Below, piece after piece: positions 7,198 through 13,832 of a stretch of 17,951 nt of DNA. The notes beneath the pieces were generated by a model. It saw only the letters and a program-made list of their open reading frames with translations, did not search any database and had not been told where the DNA came from. The stretch is taken from NCBI GenBank assembly GCA_018715445.1, contig DVLP01000216.1:1-17951 (forward strand). Reading direction: 5' to 3'. The DNA comes from Candidatus Avipropionibacterium avicola (GTDB lineage Bacteria; Actinomycetota; Actinomycetes; Propionibacteriales; Propionibacteriaceae). Both the position numbers and the translations under genes were made by a program. The first letter of the stretch is position 1, and every line of letters starts with the position of its first letter.

Positions 7198-7239
7198 CGT
7201 GGGCTCGAGCTCGGGGGGCGTGGGCTCGAGCTCGGGGTC
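7198..7239. repeat. Two tandem 21-bp units extending repeat copy B
   Basis: Two head-to-tail units share CGTGGGCTCGAGCTCGGGG, each containing the GAGCTCGGGG half of the dispersed repeat and a GCTCGAGC palindrome. The array runs to within 6 bp of the response regulator stop. It looks like local amplification of part of the repeat. Confidence 0.75.
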
Positions 7240-7244
7240 GTCGG

Positions 7245-7850
7245 TCAGATCCAGCCTCGGTCGCGGGCGGCCCGGGCGGCCTCGTGTCGATTGGCGGTGC
7301 CGAGCTTGGCGACCGCGGCCGACAGGTAGTTGCGGACCGTCCCGGGAGACAGGTGGGCACGCTCGGCGATCTCCTCGACCGGCGCGCCTTCGGCGGCCAG
7401 GGTGAGGACGTCGGCCTCCCGGGCGGTCAGAGGTGAGTCGCCGGCCGCCATCGCCTCGGCCGCCAGCTCCGGGTCGACATAGCGTCCGCCGGTGGCCACG
7501 GTACGGATCACCTGAGCCAGCACCGTGGCACCCACGGTCTTGGGGACGAAGCCGCGTACGCCGCTGGCGAGCGCGGTCTTGAGGTAGCCCGGTCGACCGT
7601 GGGAGGTGACGATCACCGTGGCGCAGTCGGGCAGGTCCTCGCGCAACTGGGCCGCGACCGCGATCCCGTTCGGCTCGGGCATCTGCAGGTCGAGCAGTGC
7701 CACGTCCGGGCCCTCGGCGCGGATCACGGTCAGCGCTTCCTCGCCGGAGGCGGCCGTGGCGACCACCTCGATGTCGTCCTCCAGGGCGAGCAGGCCGGCC
7801 AGGGCCTGTCGGATCAAGGTCTCGTCCTCGGCCAGCACCACGCGGATCAT
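7245..7850 (-). CDS. NarL/DesR-like LuxR-family response regulator
   Basis: This 201-residue protein has a receiver domain (1-115) with acidic pocket Glu8-Asp9, phosphoacceptor Asp54 in LLDLQMPEPNG, and Lys104 in GFVPKTVG. A LuxR-type helix-turn-helix follows (about 138-197; PLTAREADVLTLAAEGAPVEEIAERAHLSPGTVRNYL). It should bind DNA as a dimer on phosphorylation by the kinase next to it. Its ATG overlaps the kinase stop by 4 nt (ATGA), so the two are translationally coupled. A CPBP protease gene starts the same minus-strand operon. A 6-2-6 dyad upstream of the protease (10113-10126) is a possible target. No ABC exporter, a common target of DesKR-like systems, lies in the window. Confidence 0.94.
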   Translation of the reverse strand: MIRVVLAEDETLIRQALAGLLALEDDIEVVATAASGEEALTVIRAEGPDVALLDLQMPEPNGIAVAAQLREDLPDCATVIVTSHGRPGYLKTALASGVRGFVPKTVGATVLAQVIRTVATGGRYVDPELAAEAMAAGDSPLTAREADVLTLAAEGAPVEEIAERAHLSPGTVRNYLSAAVAKLGTANRHEAARAARDRGWI

Positions 7851-9118
7851 CGGTTGACCTCCTCTGCCGTACGGCTGTCGCTCGAGTCCCCGGTCGGTCC
7901 AGCCTCAGCTGGCACTGTCTCAGCTGGGACAGGGACCTGCGCCTCCACCGCGAACCACCCAGCCTCATTGTTGACGCTGATGCTGCCTCCGACGGCACCG
8001 ACCCGCTCCACCATGGCGGCCAGTCCCCCGCTCGAAGCGGCCAGCGGATCGTCCGGGGTCGTCTCGGGCACGCCGTCATTGGCGACGCGGAGCCGTACCT
8101 CGGTCGGGGTCGTGGTGAGCTCGATCTCGGCCCGGGTCGCGCCACTGTGGCGCAGGATGTTGGTGACCGACTCGCGCAGCACCCAGGCCAACACGTCGGT
8201 CCCGGCCGGTACGGTCTCGTCACCACTGACGCGGCAGTCGACCTGGGCCGCGGACAGCAGCGACCGGGCGCCGTCGATCTCGCCGGTCAGGTCGACCCGG
8301 GAAGCCCCGCGGACCACTTCGCGCACCTTGGCACCGGCACGGTCGGCGATCCGGTGGACCTCGCGCATCTCCTCGGCGGCAGCTTCCCCACCACCACGGG
8401 AGGCGAGCTCGGCGGCAAGTTCGCTCTTCACCGCAATCGCGGCCAGGGTCTGGCCGAAGACGTCGTGCAGGTCCCGGCTGATCCGGGCCCGCTCGTCGGA
8501 GACGGCGGCCCGGGCCGCCAGGTCACGGGCCTCGCGCAACTCGTGCAGCACCCGCAGGTGCCAGGCCGAGAACCACCAACTGAGCACCAGGATCGGCACG
8601 GCCACCAGCAGCCCGCCGACCCACATGCCGCCCTGCTCGGTCCAGCCCAGGACCGTCACCGCGGCCACCATGGCCACCACGGTCGCGGCGCCGGCGACCA
8701 GTGCGGCCTGCCACAGACGCAGCACCATCACCCAGGCACCGACCTGGACCAGCACCACGCAGCCGATCGCCACCGGCCACCACCCCTCGGCCCCCACGAT
8801 CAGGGGCAGCACCACGACCGAGACCACCGTGACCACGCTGGCGGCCAGCCTCCGGCGCCGGTCCCGCAGCGAGGCCACCTCACCGGCGAGGCGGCGCAGG
8901 GCCCACCGCGTCCAGACGTCGACTCCGAGGAGCCCGACCGTCCACACCACGAGGCCGACGGCATCCCGCCAGGTCAGCTCCACCCGTCCGTCGCCGACCG
9001 CGGCAGCGGCAGCGGCGGCAGCCCCGAGCAGCGGTGACACCGGCACCACCCGGACGCCCCACTGCAGGTAGCGGATCAGCAGATCCGGGTTGGTACGGGG
9101 TCGCGACATGGGGGCCAT
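7847..9118 (-). CDS. DesK/NarL-type sensor histidine kinase
   Basis: This 423-residue protein has several hydrophobic segments in its first 190 residues (roughly 25-40, 54-68, 93-108, 114-134, 139-157 and 167-183) and no large extracellular domain. This suggests it senses the membrane or an intramembrane signal. A HisKA_3 dimerisation domain follows, with phospho-acceptor His218 in ARISRDLHDVFGQTLA, and then a HATPase domain with N-box Asn320 (ESVTNILRHSGA) and a G-box (SSGGLAAMVERV). GGGAG-like sequence GGGAG lies 9 nt before the ATG at 9118; Met4 at 9109 is an alternative. The gene begins 14 nt after the CPBP protease stop and overlaps the response regulator by 4 nt, so all three genes form one operon. 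Confidence 0.93.
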   Translation of the reverse strand: MAPMSRPRTNPDLLIRYLQWGVRVVPVSPLLGAAAAAAAAVGDGRVELTWRDAVGLVVWTVGLLGVDVWTRWALRRLAGEVASLRDRRRRLAASVVTVVSVVVLPLIVGAEGWWPVAIGCVVLVQVGAWVMVLRLWQAALVAGAATVVAMVAAVTVLGWTEQGGMWVGGLLVAVPILVLSWWFSAWHLRVLHELREARDLAARAAVSDERARISRDLHDVFGQTLAAIAVKSELAAELASRGGGEAAAEEMREVHRIADRAGAKVREVVRGASRVDLTGEIDGARSLLSAAQVDCRVSGDETVPAGTDVLAWVLRESVTNILRHSGATRAEIELTTTPTEVRLRVANDGVPETTPDDPLAASSGGLAAMVERVGAVGGSISVNNEAGWFAVEAQVPVPAETVPAEAGPTGDSSDSRTAEEVNR

Positions 9119-9132
9119 TCTCGCAGGCTCCC

Positions 9133-10032
9133 TCAGGCCGTCTTCTTGCGACGAGTGACCAGCCAGGTCACCGCAGCGGCTCCGAGGAAGACCGCGTCGT
9201 AGACCAGCATTGCCGGGCCCGGGTCGATGTCATTGCGCTGGGTCAACGCGTCGACGCTGCCCGTGGTCAACAGCCCGACCGCGAAGGAGAAGGTGTTGTG
9301 GACCGCATGGATCAGGATCGGCACCTCCAGGCCACCGGTGCGCCAGGCGATGATCGCCAGCGACAGGCCGAAGATGAAGTAGTAGCTGGCCATCCACGGG
9401 TTCGGCACGAAGTGGGCGATGGAGAACAGCACGCTCGAGACCACCATCCCGACGACGATCCCGATGCCGCGCGGGGCCCAGGTCGCGGTCGCGCGGAACA
9501 GCAGCCCACGGAAGGCCATCTCCTCACCGGCCGCCTGCAGCGGGGTGGTCAGGATGCAGATCACCATGATCACGATCACGATCGGGCTGGGCGGCTGCAC
9601 CCCGAGCGCCAGGCCGGCGCCGATGAACACCGCCCAGACCGGCAGCACCACCAGCGCGGCCCGGGCCATCAGGCCCCACCGCAGCCGGCCCACCACCGAG
9701 AGCAGGTCACGGGCCGAGCCGTACAACAGCTTCGACAGCAGCAGGCTTCCCGGGATCAGCAGGATCAGCCCGATGTTGAGCGCCAGGATCCCGATCGGCC
9801 CCAGCACCAGGCCCCCGTTGAGCTCGGGGTACACCTGCCCGAGCAACAGCATCAGGAAGGTCAGGATCTGCCCGACGAGCATCACGACCACGACACCGAG
9901 GATCGCCAACAGCCCCCGCCACCAGCCACGGCGCGCCACGGCCAGTGGGTACGGGACCTGCTCGGTCGTGGCGTTCGAGGCGCCTGCGACGGGCCGGGTC
10001 GTCGGATCGTCGATCTGAGGTGTCTGATTCAT
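9133..10032 (-). CDS. CPBP-family intramembrane metalloprotease (Abi/Rce1-like)
   Basis: This 299-residue membrane protein has about eight hydrophobic segments after a polar N-terminus (1-38). It carries the CPBP motifs: Glu170-Glu171-x-x-x-Arg175 in AAGEEMAFRGLLFR, His207 in FSIAHFVPNP, and His242 with Asn246 in IHAVHNTFSF. These are the metal-ligand residues of the Rce1-like glutamic/metallo-protease fold. Bacterial members are linked to bacteriocin immunity, peptide maturation and regulated proteolysis, but few have known substrates. The ATG at 10032 follows a GAGGATGGAG stretch. It is the first gene of an operon with a histidine kinase and response regulator, which suggests that it helps generate or modulate the signal, or is an output of the system. 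The last residues, RRKKTA, are a basic cytoplasmic tail. Confidence 0.92.
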   Translation of the reverse strand: MNQTPQIDDPTTRPVAGASNATTEQVPYPLAVARRGWWRGLLAILGVVVVMLVGQILTFLMLLLGQVYPELNGGLVLGPIGILALNIGLILLIPGSLLLSKLLYGSARDLLSVVGRLRWGLMARAALVVLPVWAVFIGAGLALGVQPPSPIVIVIMVICILTTPLQAAGEEMAFRGLLFRATATWAPRGIGIVVGMVVSSVLFSIAHFVPNPWMASYYFIFGLSLAIIAWRTGGLEVPILIHAVHNTFSFAVGLLTTGSVDALTQRNDIDPGPAMLVYDAVFLGAAAVTWLVTRRKKTA

Positions 10033-10112
10033 GACTCCATCCTCACCCGCGATGCACCCCCCGGCAGGTGCCTCGGCTCACCGAAGCACCGGAGCTTCCT
10101 CACCGTTGCACC

Positions 10113-10126
10113 ATGACAGATGTCAT
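10113..10126. promoter_or_regulatory. Perfect 6-2-6 dyad, candidate response regulator or repressor site
   Basis: ATGACA-GA-TGTCAT is a perfect inverted repeat in the 151-bp divergent gap between the CPBP protease gene (start at 10032, minus) and ubiA (start at 10184, plus). The 2-bp spacing is close to the 7-2-7 layout bound by NarL-family regulators. The complete dyad occurs nowhere else in the window as far as I can see. It could control either gene. Confidence 0.45.
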
Positions 10127-10168
10127 CGACTCCCGCTCGTCCACACCGCCGCGACGGCGCCGACCGGT

Positions 10169-10174
10169 TAGGCT
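10169..10174 (+). promoter_or_regulatory. Possible -10 box for leaderless ubiA-dprE1-dprE2 transcript
   Basis: TAGGCT matches TAnnnT and ends 9 nt before the ATG at 10184, which has no Shine-Dalgarno sequence. A leaderless or near-leaderless start is likely. The -35 region is GC-rich and shows no clear hexamer. Confidence 0.45.
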
Positions 10175-10183
10175 GACGCTGCC

Positions 10184-11140
10184 ATGACTGCTGATCCGCC
10201 GAACGACACCACGTCCCACGACGCCGGCCTCGCGCCCGACGCCGTAGCGGGCCTGGAGCATCGTCCCCGCCACCGGACCCCTGCCGCCTTGCGCGCGGTC
10301 CGGCCCAAGCAGTGGGTCAAGAACCTGCTCGTCTTCGCCGCACCACTGGCCTCGGGCAAGCTGCTCGACACCACGGTGGTGCTGCAGTGCATTGGTGCCT
10401 TCGTCGCCTTCTGCCTGGTGAGCGCGACGGTCTACCTGGTCAACGACTCGCGCGACATCGAGGAGGACCGGCTCCACCCCAAGAAGCGGTACCGCCCGAT
10501 CGCCGCCGGTGAGCTCTCGGTCCCGGCAGCGCTGGTGCTGGCCTCGATCACCGCGGTGCTGGGGTTCACCCTCGGTTTCCTGGTCTCGATCCCGCTGGGG
10601 ATCACGCTCGCGGTGTACGTCGTCGTCCAGATCGTCTACTCGATCTTCCTCAAGGACTTCCCGGTGATCGACCTGGCGGTGGTCGCCTCCGGCTTCCTGC
10701 TGCGCGCGGTCGCCGGCGGTGTCGCCACCGGGATCGATCTGAGCCAGTGGTTCCTGTTGGTCGCCTCCTTCGGCTCGCTGTTCATGGTGGCCGGCAAGCG
10801 CTACTCCGAACTGGTGGCGCTGGGTCCCGAGGCCGGCACCCGTCGCTCGTTGCAGCGCTACTCCAGCTCGTACCTGCGGTTCGTGTGGATGGTGGCCGCC
10901 GGCACGGTGCTGATGTCGTACTCGCTGTGGGCCTTCGAGAACCATGACAAGGGTCCGTGGGACGTGCCGTGGACCGCCCTGTCGATCGCCCCACTCACCC
11001 TCGGACTGCTGCAGTACGCGCTCGAGGTCGACCGTGGTGAGGCCGGCGCCCCCGAGGACGTCGTGCTCACCGACCGGGTGCTGCAGGTGCTGGTGCTGCT
11101 GTGGCTCGTCTTGGTCGCCGTGGCAGTCTTCATCCCATGA
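10184..11140 (+). CDS. ubiA: Decaprenyl-phosphate phosphoribosyltransferase (UbiA superfamily; DPPR synthase)
   Basis: This 318-residue protein of the UbiA prenyltransferase superfamily resembles mycobacterial Rv3806c. That enzyme moves 5-phosphoribose from PRPP to decaprenyl phosphate, the first committed step towards decaprenylphosphoryl-arabinose. A polar N-terminus (1-36) precedes RPKQWVKNLLVFAAPLASG. The first Asp-rich motif is NDSRDIEEDRLHPKK (Asn87, Asp88, Asp91, Asp95). The second active-site segment is YSIFLKDFPVIDLAVVASGFLLRAVAGG (about 152-179). There are about nine hydrophobic helices, placing it in the membrane. Its stop overlaps the DprE1 start by 4 nt (ATGA), and DprE2 follows. 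That gene trio identifies the pathway far better than the fold alone. No SD is visible, and TAGGCT lies 9 nt before the ATG. Confidence 0.94.
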   Translation: MTADPPNDTTSHDAGLAPDAVAGLEHRPRHRTPAALRAVRPKQWVKNLLVFAAPLASGKLLDTTVVLQCIGAFVAFCLVSATVYLVNDSRDIEEDRLHPKKRYRPIAAGELSVPAALVLASITAVLGFTLGFLVSIPLGITLAVYVVVQIVYSIFLKDFPVIDLAVVASGFLLRAVAGGVATGIDLSQWFLLVASFGSLFMVAGKRYSELVALGPEAGTRRSLQRYSSSYLRFVWMVAAGTVLMSYSLWAFENHDKGPWDVPWTALSIAPLTLGLLQYALEVDRGEAGAPEDVVLTDRVLQVLVLLWLVLVAVAVFIP

Positions 11141-12516
11141 GCGTGACCCGCCTGACCGGCTGGGGCCGGACGATGCCTGCGACCACCGAGGTGGTACGGC
11201 CCCGCACACCCGATGAGGCCGTCGAACTGGTCCGCGCAGCGCGTGGCGCCGCGCGTGACACCACCCGGGGCCTGACCTCGCGTGGGCTCGGACGCAGCTA
11301 CGGCGATCCGGCGCAGAACAGCGGCGGCACGACCATCGAGCTGACCGGCATGAACCGGATCCTGCACGTCGATGCCGCCGTCGAGGGCGGTGAGCCGACC
11401 GTGGTCCTCGAGGCCGGGGTCGACCTGGACACCCTGATGCGGGTGCTGCTGCCCTTCGGCCTGTGGATCCCGGTGCTGCCCGGCACCCGCCAGGTCACCA
11501 TCGGTGGGGCCATCGGCTCCGACGTGCACGGCAAGAACCACCACACCCAGGGCTCCTTCGGCAACCACGTCCGCAGCCTCGACCTGCTGACCGCCGACGG
11601 CGAGGTCTCCACGCTCACCCCGGACGGACCCGACGCGGACCTGTTCTGGGCGACTGTCGGCGGCATGGGGCTGACCGGGATCATCCTGCGGGCCACCGTG
11701 GCGGTGCAACGCACCGAGACCGCGTACTTCCGCGTCGACACCGACCGCTGCCCCGACCTCGACGACCTGATGCGCCAGATGGTCGAGCGCGACGACGACT
11801 ACACCTACTCGGTGGCCTGGTTCGATGCGGTGACCACCGGGGCGCACATGGGTCGGGCCGTGCTCACGCTCGGCAACAAGGCCACCGTCGACGAACTGCC
11901 GCCCAAGCTGGCGAAGCGACCGCTGCAGTTCTCCGCGCCGAGCCTGGGTACGGTGCCCCCGGTCTTCCCCAACGGGATGGTCAACGCCGTCACGGCCAAG
12001 ATGTTCAGCGAAGCCTGGTACCGCAAGGCGCCAGCCCACCGGGTCGGTGAGATCCAGAACATCACCCAGTTCTTCCATCCGCTCGACATCGCCCAGGACT
12101 GGAACCGCGGATACGGCCCGGCCGGCTTCCTGCAGTACCAGTTCGTGATGCCGTTCGGCGCCGAGGACACCTTCCGGCACTCGGTGGACCTGATCACCTC
12201 GTCGGGGCACCACTCCTGCCTGAACGTGTTGAAGCGGTTCGGGGCCTCGAACCCGGGCATGTTGTCCTTCCCCACCCCAGGCTGGACGTTGACCGCTGAC
12301 TTCCCGGTCAAGCCCGGTCTGGAGACGTTGTGCGAGACCCTGGACGAGCTGGTGCTGTCGGTCGGTGGACGGCTCTACCTGGCCAAGGACTCGCGGATGT
12401 CGGCCGACCACTTCGCACAGATGTATCCACGCCTGGACGAGTTCCGGGCGGTACGACAGCGGGTCGACCCGGACGGACTGTTCACCTCCGACCTGGCCCG
12501 ACGCCTCGAGATCTGA
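11137..12516 (+). CDS. dprE1: Decaprenylphospho-beta-D-ribofuranose 2-oxidase (DprE1)
   Basis: This 459-residue FAD enzyme of the VAO/aldonolactone-oxidase type is collinear with mycobacterial DprE1 along its full length. The FAD domain shows RGLGRSYGDPAQN, LPGTRQVTIGGAIGSDVHGKNHH (His131 matching mycobacterial His132) and SFGNHVRSLDLLTADGE. The C-terminal part shows YGPAGFLQYQFVMP, LNVLKRFG and GGRLYLAKDSR (Lys417 matching Lys418). It oxidises the 2-hydroxyl of decaprenylphosphoryl-ribose, and DprE2 then reduces the keto intermediate to the arabinose form. Where the mycobacterial enzyme has Cys387, the covalent target of benzothiazinones (WNICVDFP), this protein has Thr386 (WTLTADFP). It overlaps the ubiA stop by 4 nt and dprE2 starts 22 nt after it. 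Confidence 0.97.
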   Translation: MSVTRLTGWGRTMPATTEVVRPRTPDEAVELVRAARGAARDTTRGLTSRGLGRSYGDPAQNSGGTTIELTGMNRILHVDAAVEGGEPTVVLEAGVDLDTLMRVLLPFGLWIPVLPGTRQVTIGGAIGSDVHGKNHHTQGSFGNHVRSLDLLTADGEVSTLTPDGPDADLFWATVGGMGLTGIILRATVAVQRTETAYFRVDTDRCPDLDDLMRQMVERDDDYTYSVAWFDAVTTGAHMGRAVLTLGNKATVDELPPKLAKRPLQFSAPSLGTVPPVFPNGMVNAVTAKMFSEAWYRKAPAHRVGEIQNITQFFHPLDIAQDWNRGYGPAGFLQYQFVMPFGAEDTFRHSVDLITSSGHHSCLNVLKRFGASNPGMLSFPTPGWTLTADFPVKPGLETLCETLDELVLSVGGRLYLAKDSRMSADHFAQMYPRLDEFRAVRQRVDPDGLFTSDLARRLEI

Positions 12517-12538
12517 CCCCCTGGAGAGGACCGATTCG

Positions 12539-13294
12539 ATGATGGACGCCCTGGGCACGCCCCAGACCTTGTTGCTGCTCGGCGGCACCTCCGACATCGC
12601 CGTGGCGATCGCGAAGCGCTACGCCGGTGACCGGCCGCTGAGGGTGATCCTGGCCGCCCGGCCCACCGAGCGTCGTACGGCGGTGGCCGAGGACCTCGGC
12701 CTGGCCGGCTGCACGGTGAGCGAGGTCGACTTCGACGCCCACGACACCGACGGCCACGCCGGTGCGATCGAGCAATGCTTCGCCGGTGGCGACGTCGACG
12801 TGGCCGTGGTCGCGTTCGGGTTGCTGGGCGACCCGGAGCAGGCCTGGACCGATCCCGAGCTGGCCCTCGAGCTGGCCACCGTGAACTACACCGCCCCGGT
12901 CCACGTCGGCGTCCTGCTCTCGGAGCGGATGAAGCAGCAGAAGCACGGCACGATCGTGGCGCTGTCGAGTGTGGCCGGTGAGCGGGTGCGTCGCTCGAAC
13001 TTCGTGTACGGCTCCACCAAGGCCGGGATGGACGGGTTCTACACCGGGCTGGGCTACGCGCTGCGCGAGCACGGGGTCAACGTGCTGGTGGTCCGACCCG
13101 GCTTCGTGAAGTCCAAGATGACCGAGGGTCTGGGCGCTGCCCCGTTGGCGACCACTCCCGAGGAGGTCGCCGATCTGACGGTGAAGGCGGTGCGCGCGAA
13201 GCGGACGACCGTCTGGGCGCCGCCGCTGTTCCGGCTGGTGATGCTGGTGCTGAAGGCCGTGCCGACCGCGATCTTCCGCAAGCTGCCCTTCTGA
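12539..13294 (+). CDS. dprE2: Decaprenylphosphoryl-2-keto-ribose reductase (DprE2), SDR family
   Basis: This 251-residue short-chain dehydrogenase is close in length to mycobacterial DprE2. The nucleotide motif is LLGGTSDIAVAIAKRY (about 12-28), and the catalytic residues are Ser143/144 (ALSSVAGERVRRSNF), Tyr157 and Lys161 (YGSTKAG). RPGFVKSKMT follows, and a hydrophobic C-terminal stretch (LFRLVMLVLKAVPTAIF) may associate with the membrane. It reduces the keto intermediate made by DprE1 to decaprenylphosphoryl-arabinose using NAD(P)H. GGAGAGGA lies about 7 nt before two tandem ATGs (12539 and 12542). It is the last gene of the operon. A polypyrimidine tract follows 14 nt after the stop. Confidence 0.95.
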   Translation: MMDALGTPQTLLLLGGTSDIAVAIAKRYAGDRPLRVILAARPTERRTAVAEDLGLAGCTVSEVDFDAHDTDGHAGAIEQCFAGGDVDVAVVAFGLLGDPEQAWTDPELALELATVNYTAPVHVGVLLSERMKQQKHGTIVALSSVAGERVRRSNFVYGSTKAGMDGFYTGLGYALREHGVNVLVVRPGFVKSKMTEGLGAAPLATTPEEVADLTVKAVRAKRTTVWAPPLFRLVMLVLKAVPTAIFRKLPF

Positions 13295-13308
13295 GTGATT
13301 GGTCCGAA

Positions 13309-13326
13309 CTTCTTTTCCTCTTTTTT
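13309..13326. other. 18-nt polypyrimidine tract in the gap after dprE2
   Basis: An unbroken C/T run including TTTT and TTTTTT, a sharp low-GC island in GC-rich DNA, 14 nt after the dprE2 stop. I see no strong hairpin before it, so a classic intrinsic terminator is not demonstrated. A terminator or upstream promoter element for the next gene are both possible. The rest of the 126-bp gap (13295-13420) shows no clear sigma70 promoter. Confidence 0.45.
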
Positions 13327-13420
13327 GGGCCGAGCTGCCGATCCGGGCCTCGTTCGATCGTCATCACGGTGAGAGCGCGATTCGCCAGACACGGATCGCC
13401 ACGACCGAGAGGATGGACCC

Positions 13421-13820
13421 ATGCACTACACACTCCTGATCCACGCCAACGAGCCGAAGCCCGGCGAGGTCCCCGACGAGGCCTTCGCCGAGATGGAGCA
13501 GGCCTTCGGGTGACTACGTCACCGCCCTGAACGAGGCCGGCGTGCTGCTGGGCGCCGAGATGCTGCTGCCGCAGCAGGCGAGCACCACCGTCACCAGGCG
13601 CTCCGGCTCCACCGAGGTCCAGGACGGACCCTTCGCCGAGACCAAGGAGGCGCTGGCCGGGGTGTTCATCCTCGACGTCGCCGACCTGGATGCCGCCCTC
13701 GCCTGGGCCGAGAAGTGCCCGGCCGCGGGCTACGGCACCGTCGAGGTCCGTCCGGTCGCGATCAGTGGGCACGGCGGTGTGTGGTCGTCGCCGGACTGCC
13801 CGGCAAAGCCGACGGCCTGA
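13421..13820 (+). pseudogene. DGPF/YCII-domain protein gene interrupted by a +1 frameshift
   Basis: Translation from the ATG at 13421 (AGAGGA about 8 nt upstream) gives MHYTLLIHANEPKP to MEQAFG and stops after 30 codons at TGA 13511-13513. Moving forward one base, the family sequence resumes at once from 13512 (DYVTALNEAGVLLGAE) through RSGSTEVQDGPFAETKEALAG to VEVRPVAI and the stop at 13820. One extra G in GGGTGAC (13508-13514; GGTGAC would read Gly-Asp) explains the break. The repaired protein would be about 132 residues, normal for DGPF-domain YCII-like proteins. These genes typically precede ECF42 sigma factors, as here; their biochemical role is poorly known. This is either a genuine mutation or a sequencing error. 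An internal ATG at 13560, GTG at 13539 or CTG nearby could still make a truncated C-terminal part. Confidence 0.85.
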
Positions 13821-13832
13821 GCGCCACGCCCG

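Noticed and set aside
7175..7239. Possible CRISPR-like array
   Set aside because: The units are 21 bp, directly adjacent without unique spacers, and no cas genes are present.
6484..8226. Minus-strand open frame of 580 codons spanning serB, the repeat region and the response regulator
   Set aside because: It covers well-supported genes in another frame, crosses the intergenic repeat array and has low-complexity composition.
7599..9071. Plus-strand open frames of about 450-490 codons opposite the kinase and regulator
   Set aside because: They are shadows of the two-component genes. Composition is Ser/Arg/Thr or His/Gly-rich and unlike real proteins in the window.
10858..12597. Minus-strand open frame of 579 codons opposite ubiA/dprE1
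   Set aside because: Antisense to the clearly identified DprE1, with no domain-like sequence and no ribosome site that would argue for it.
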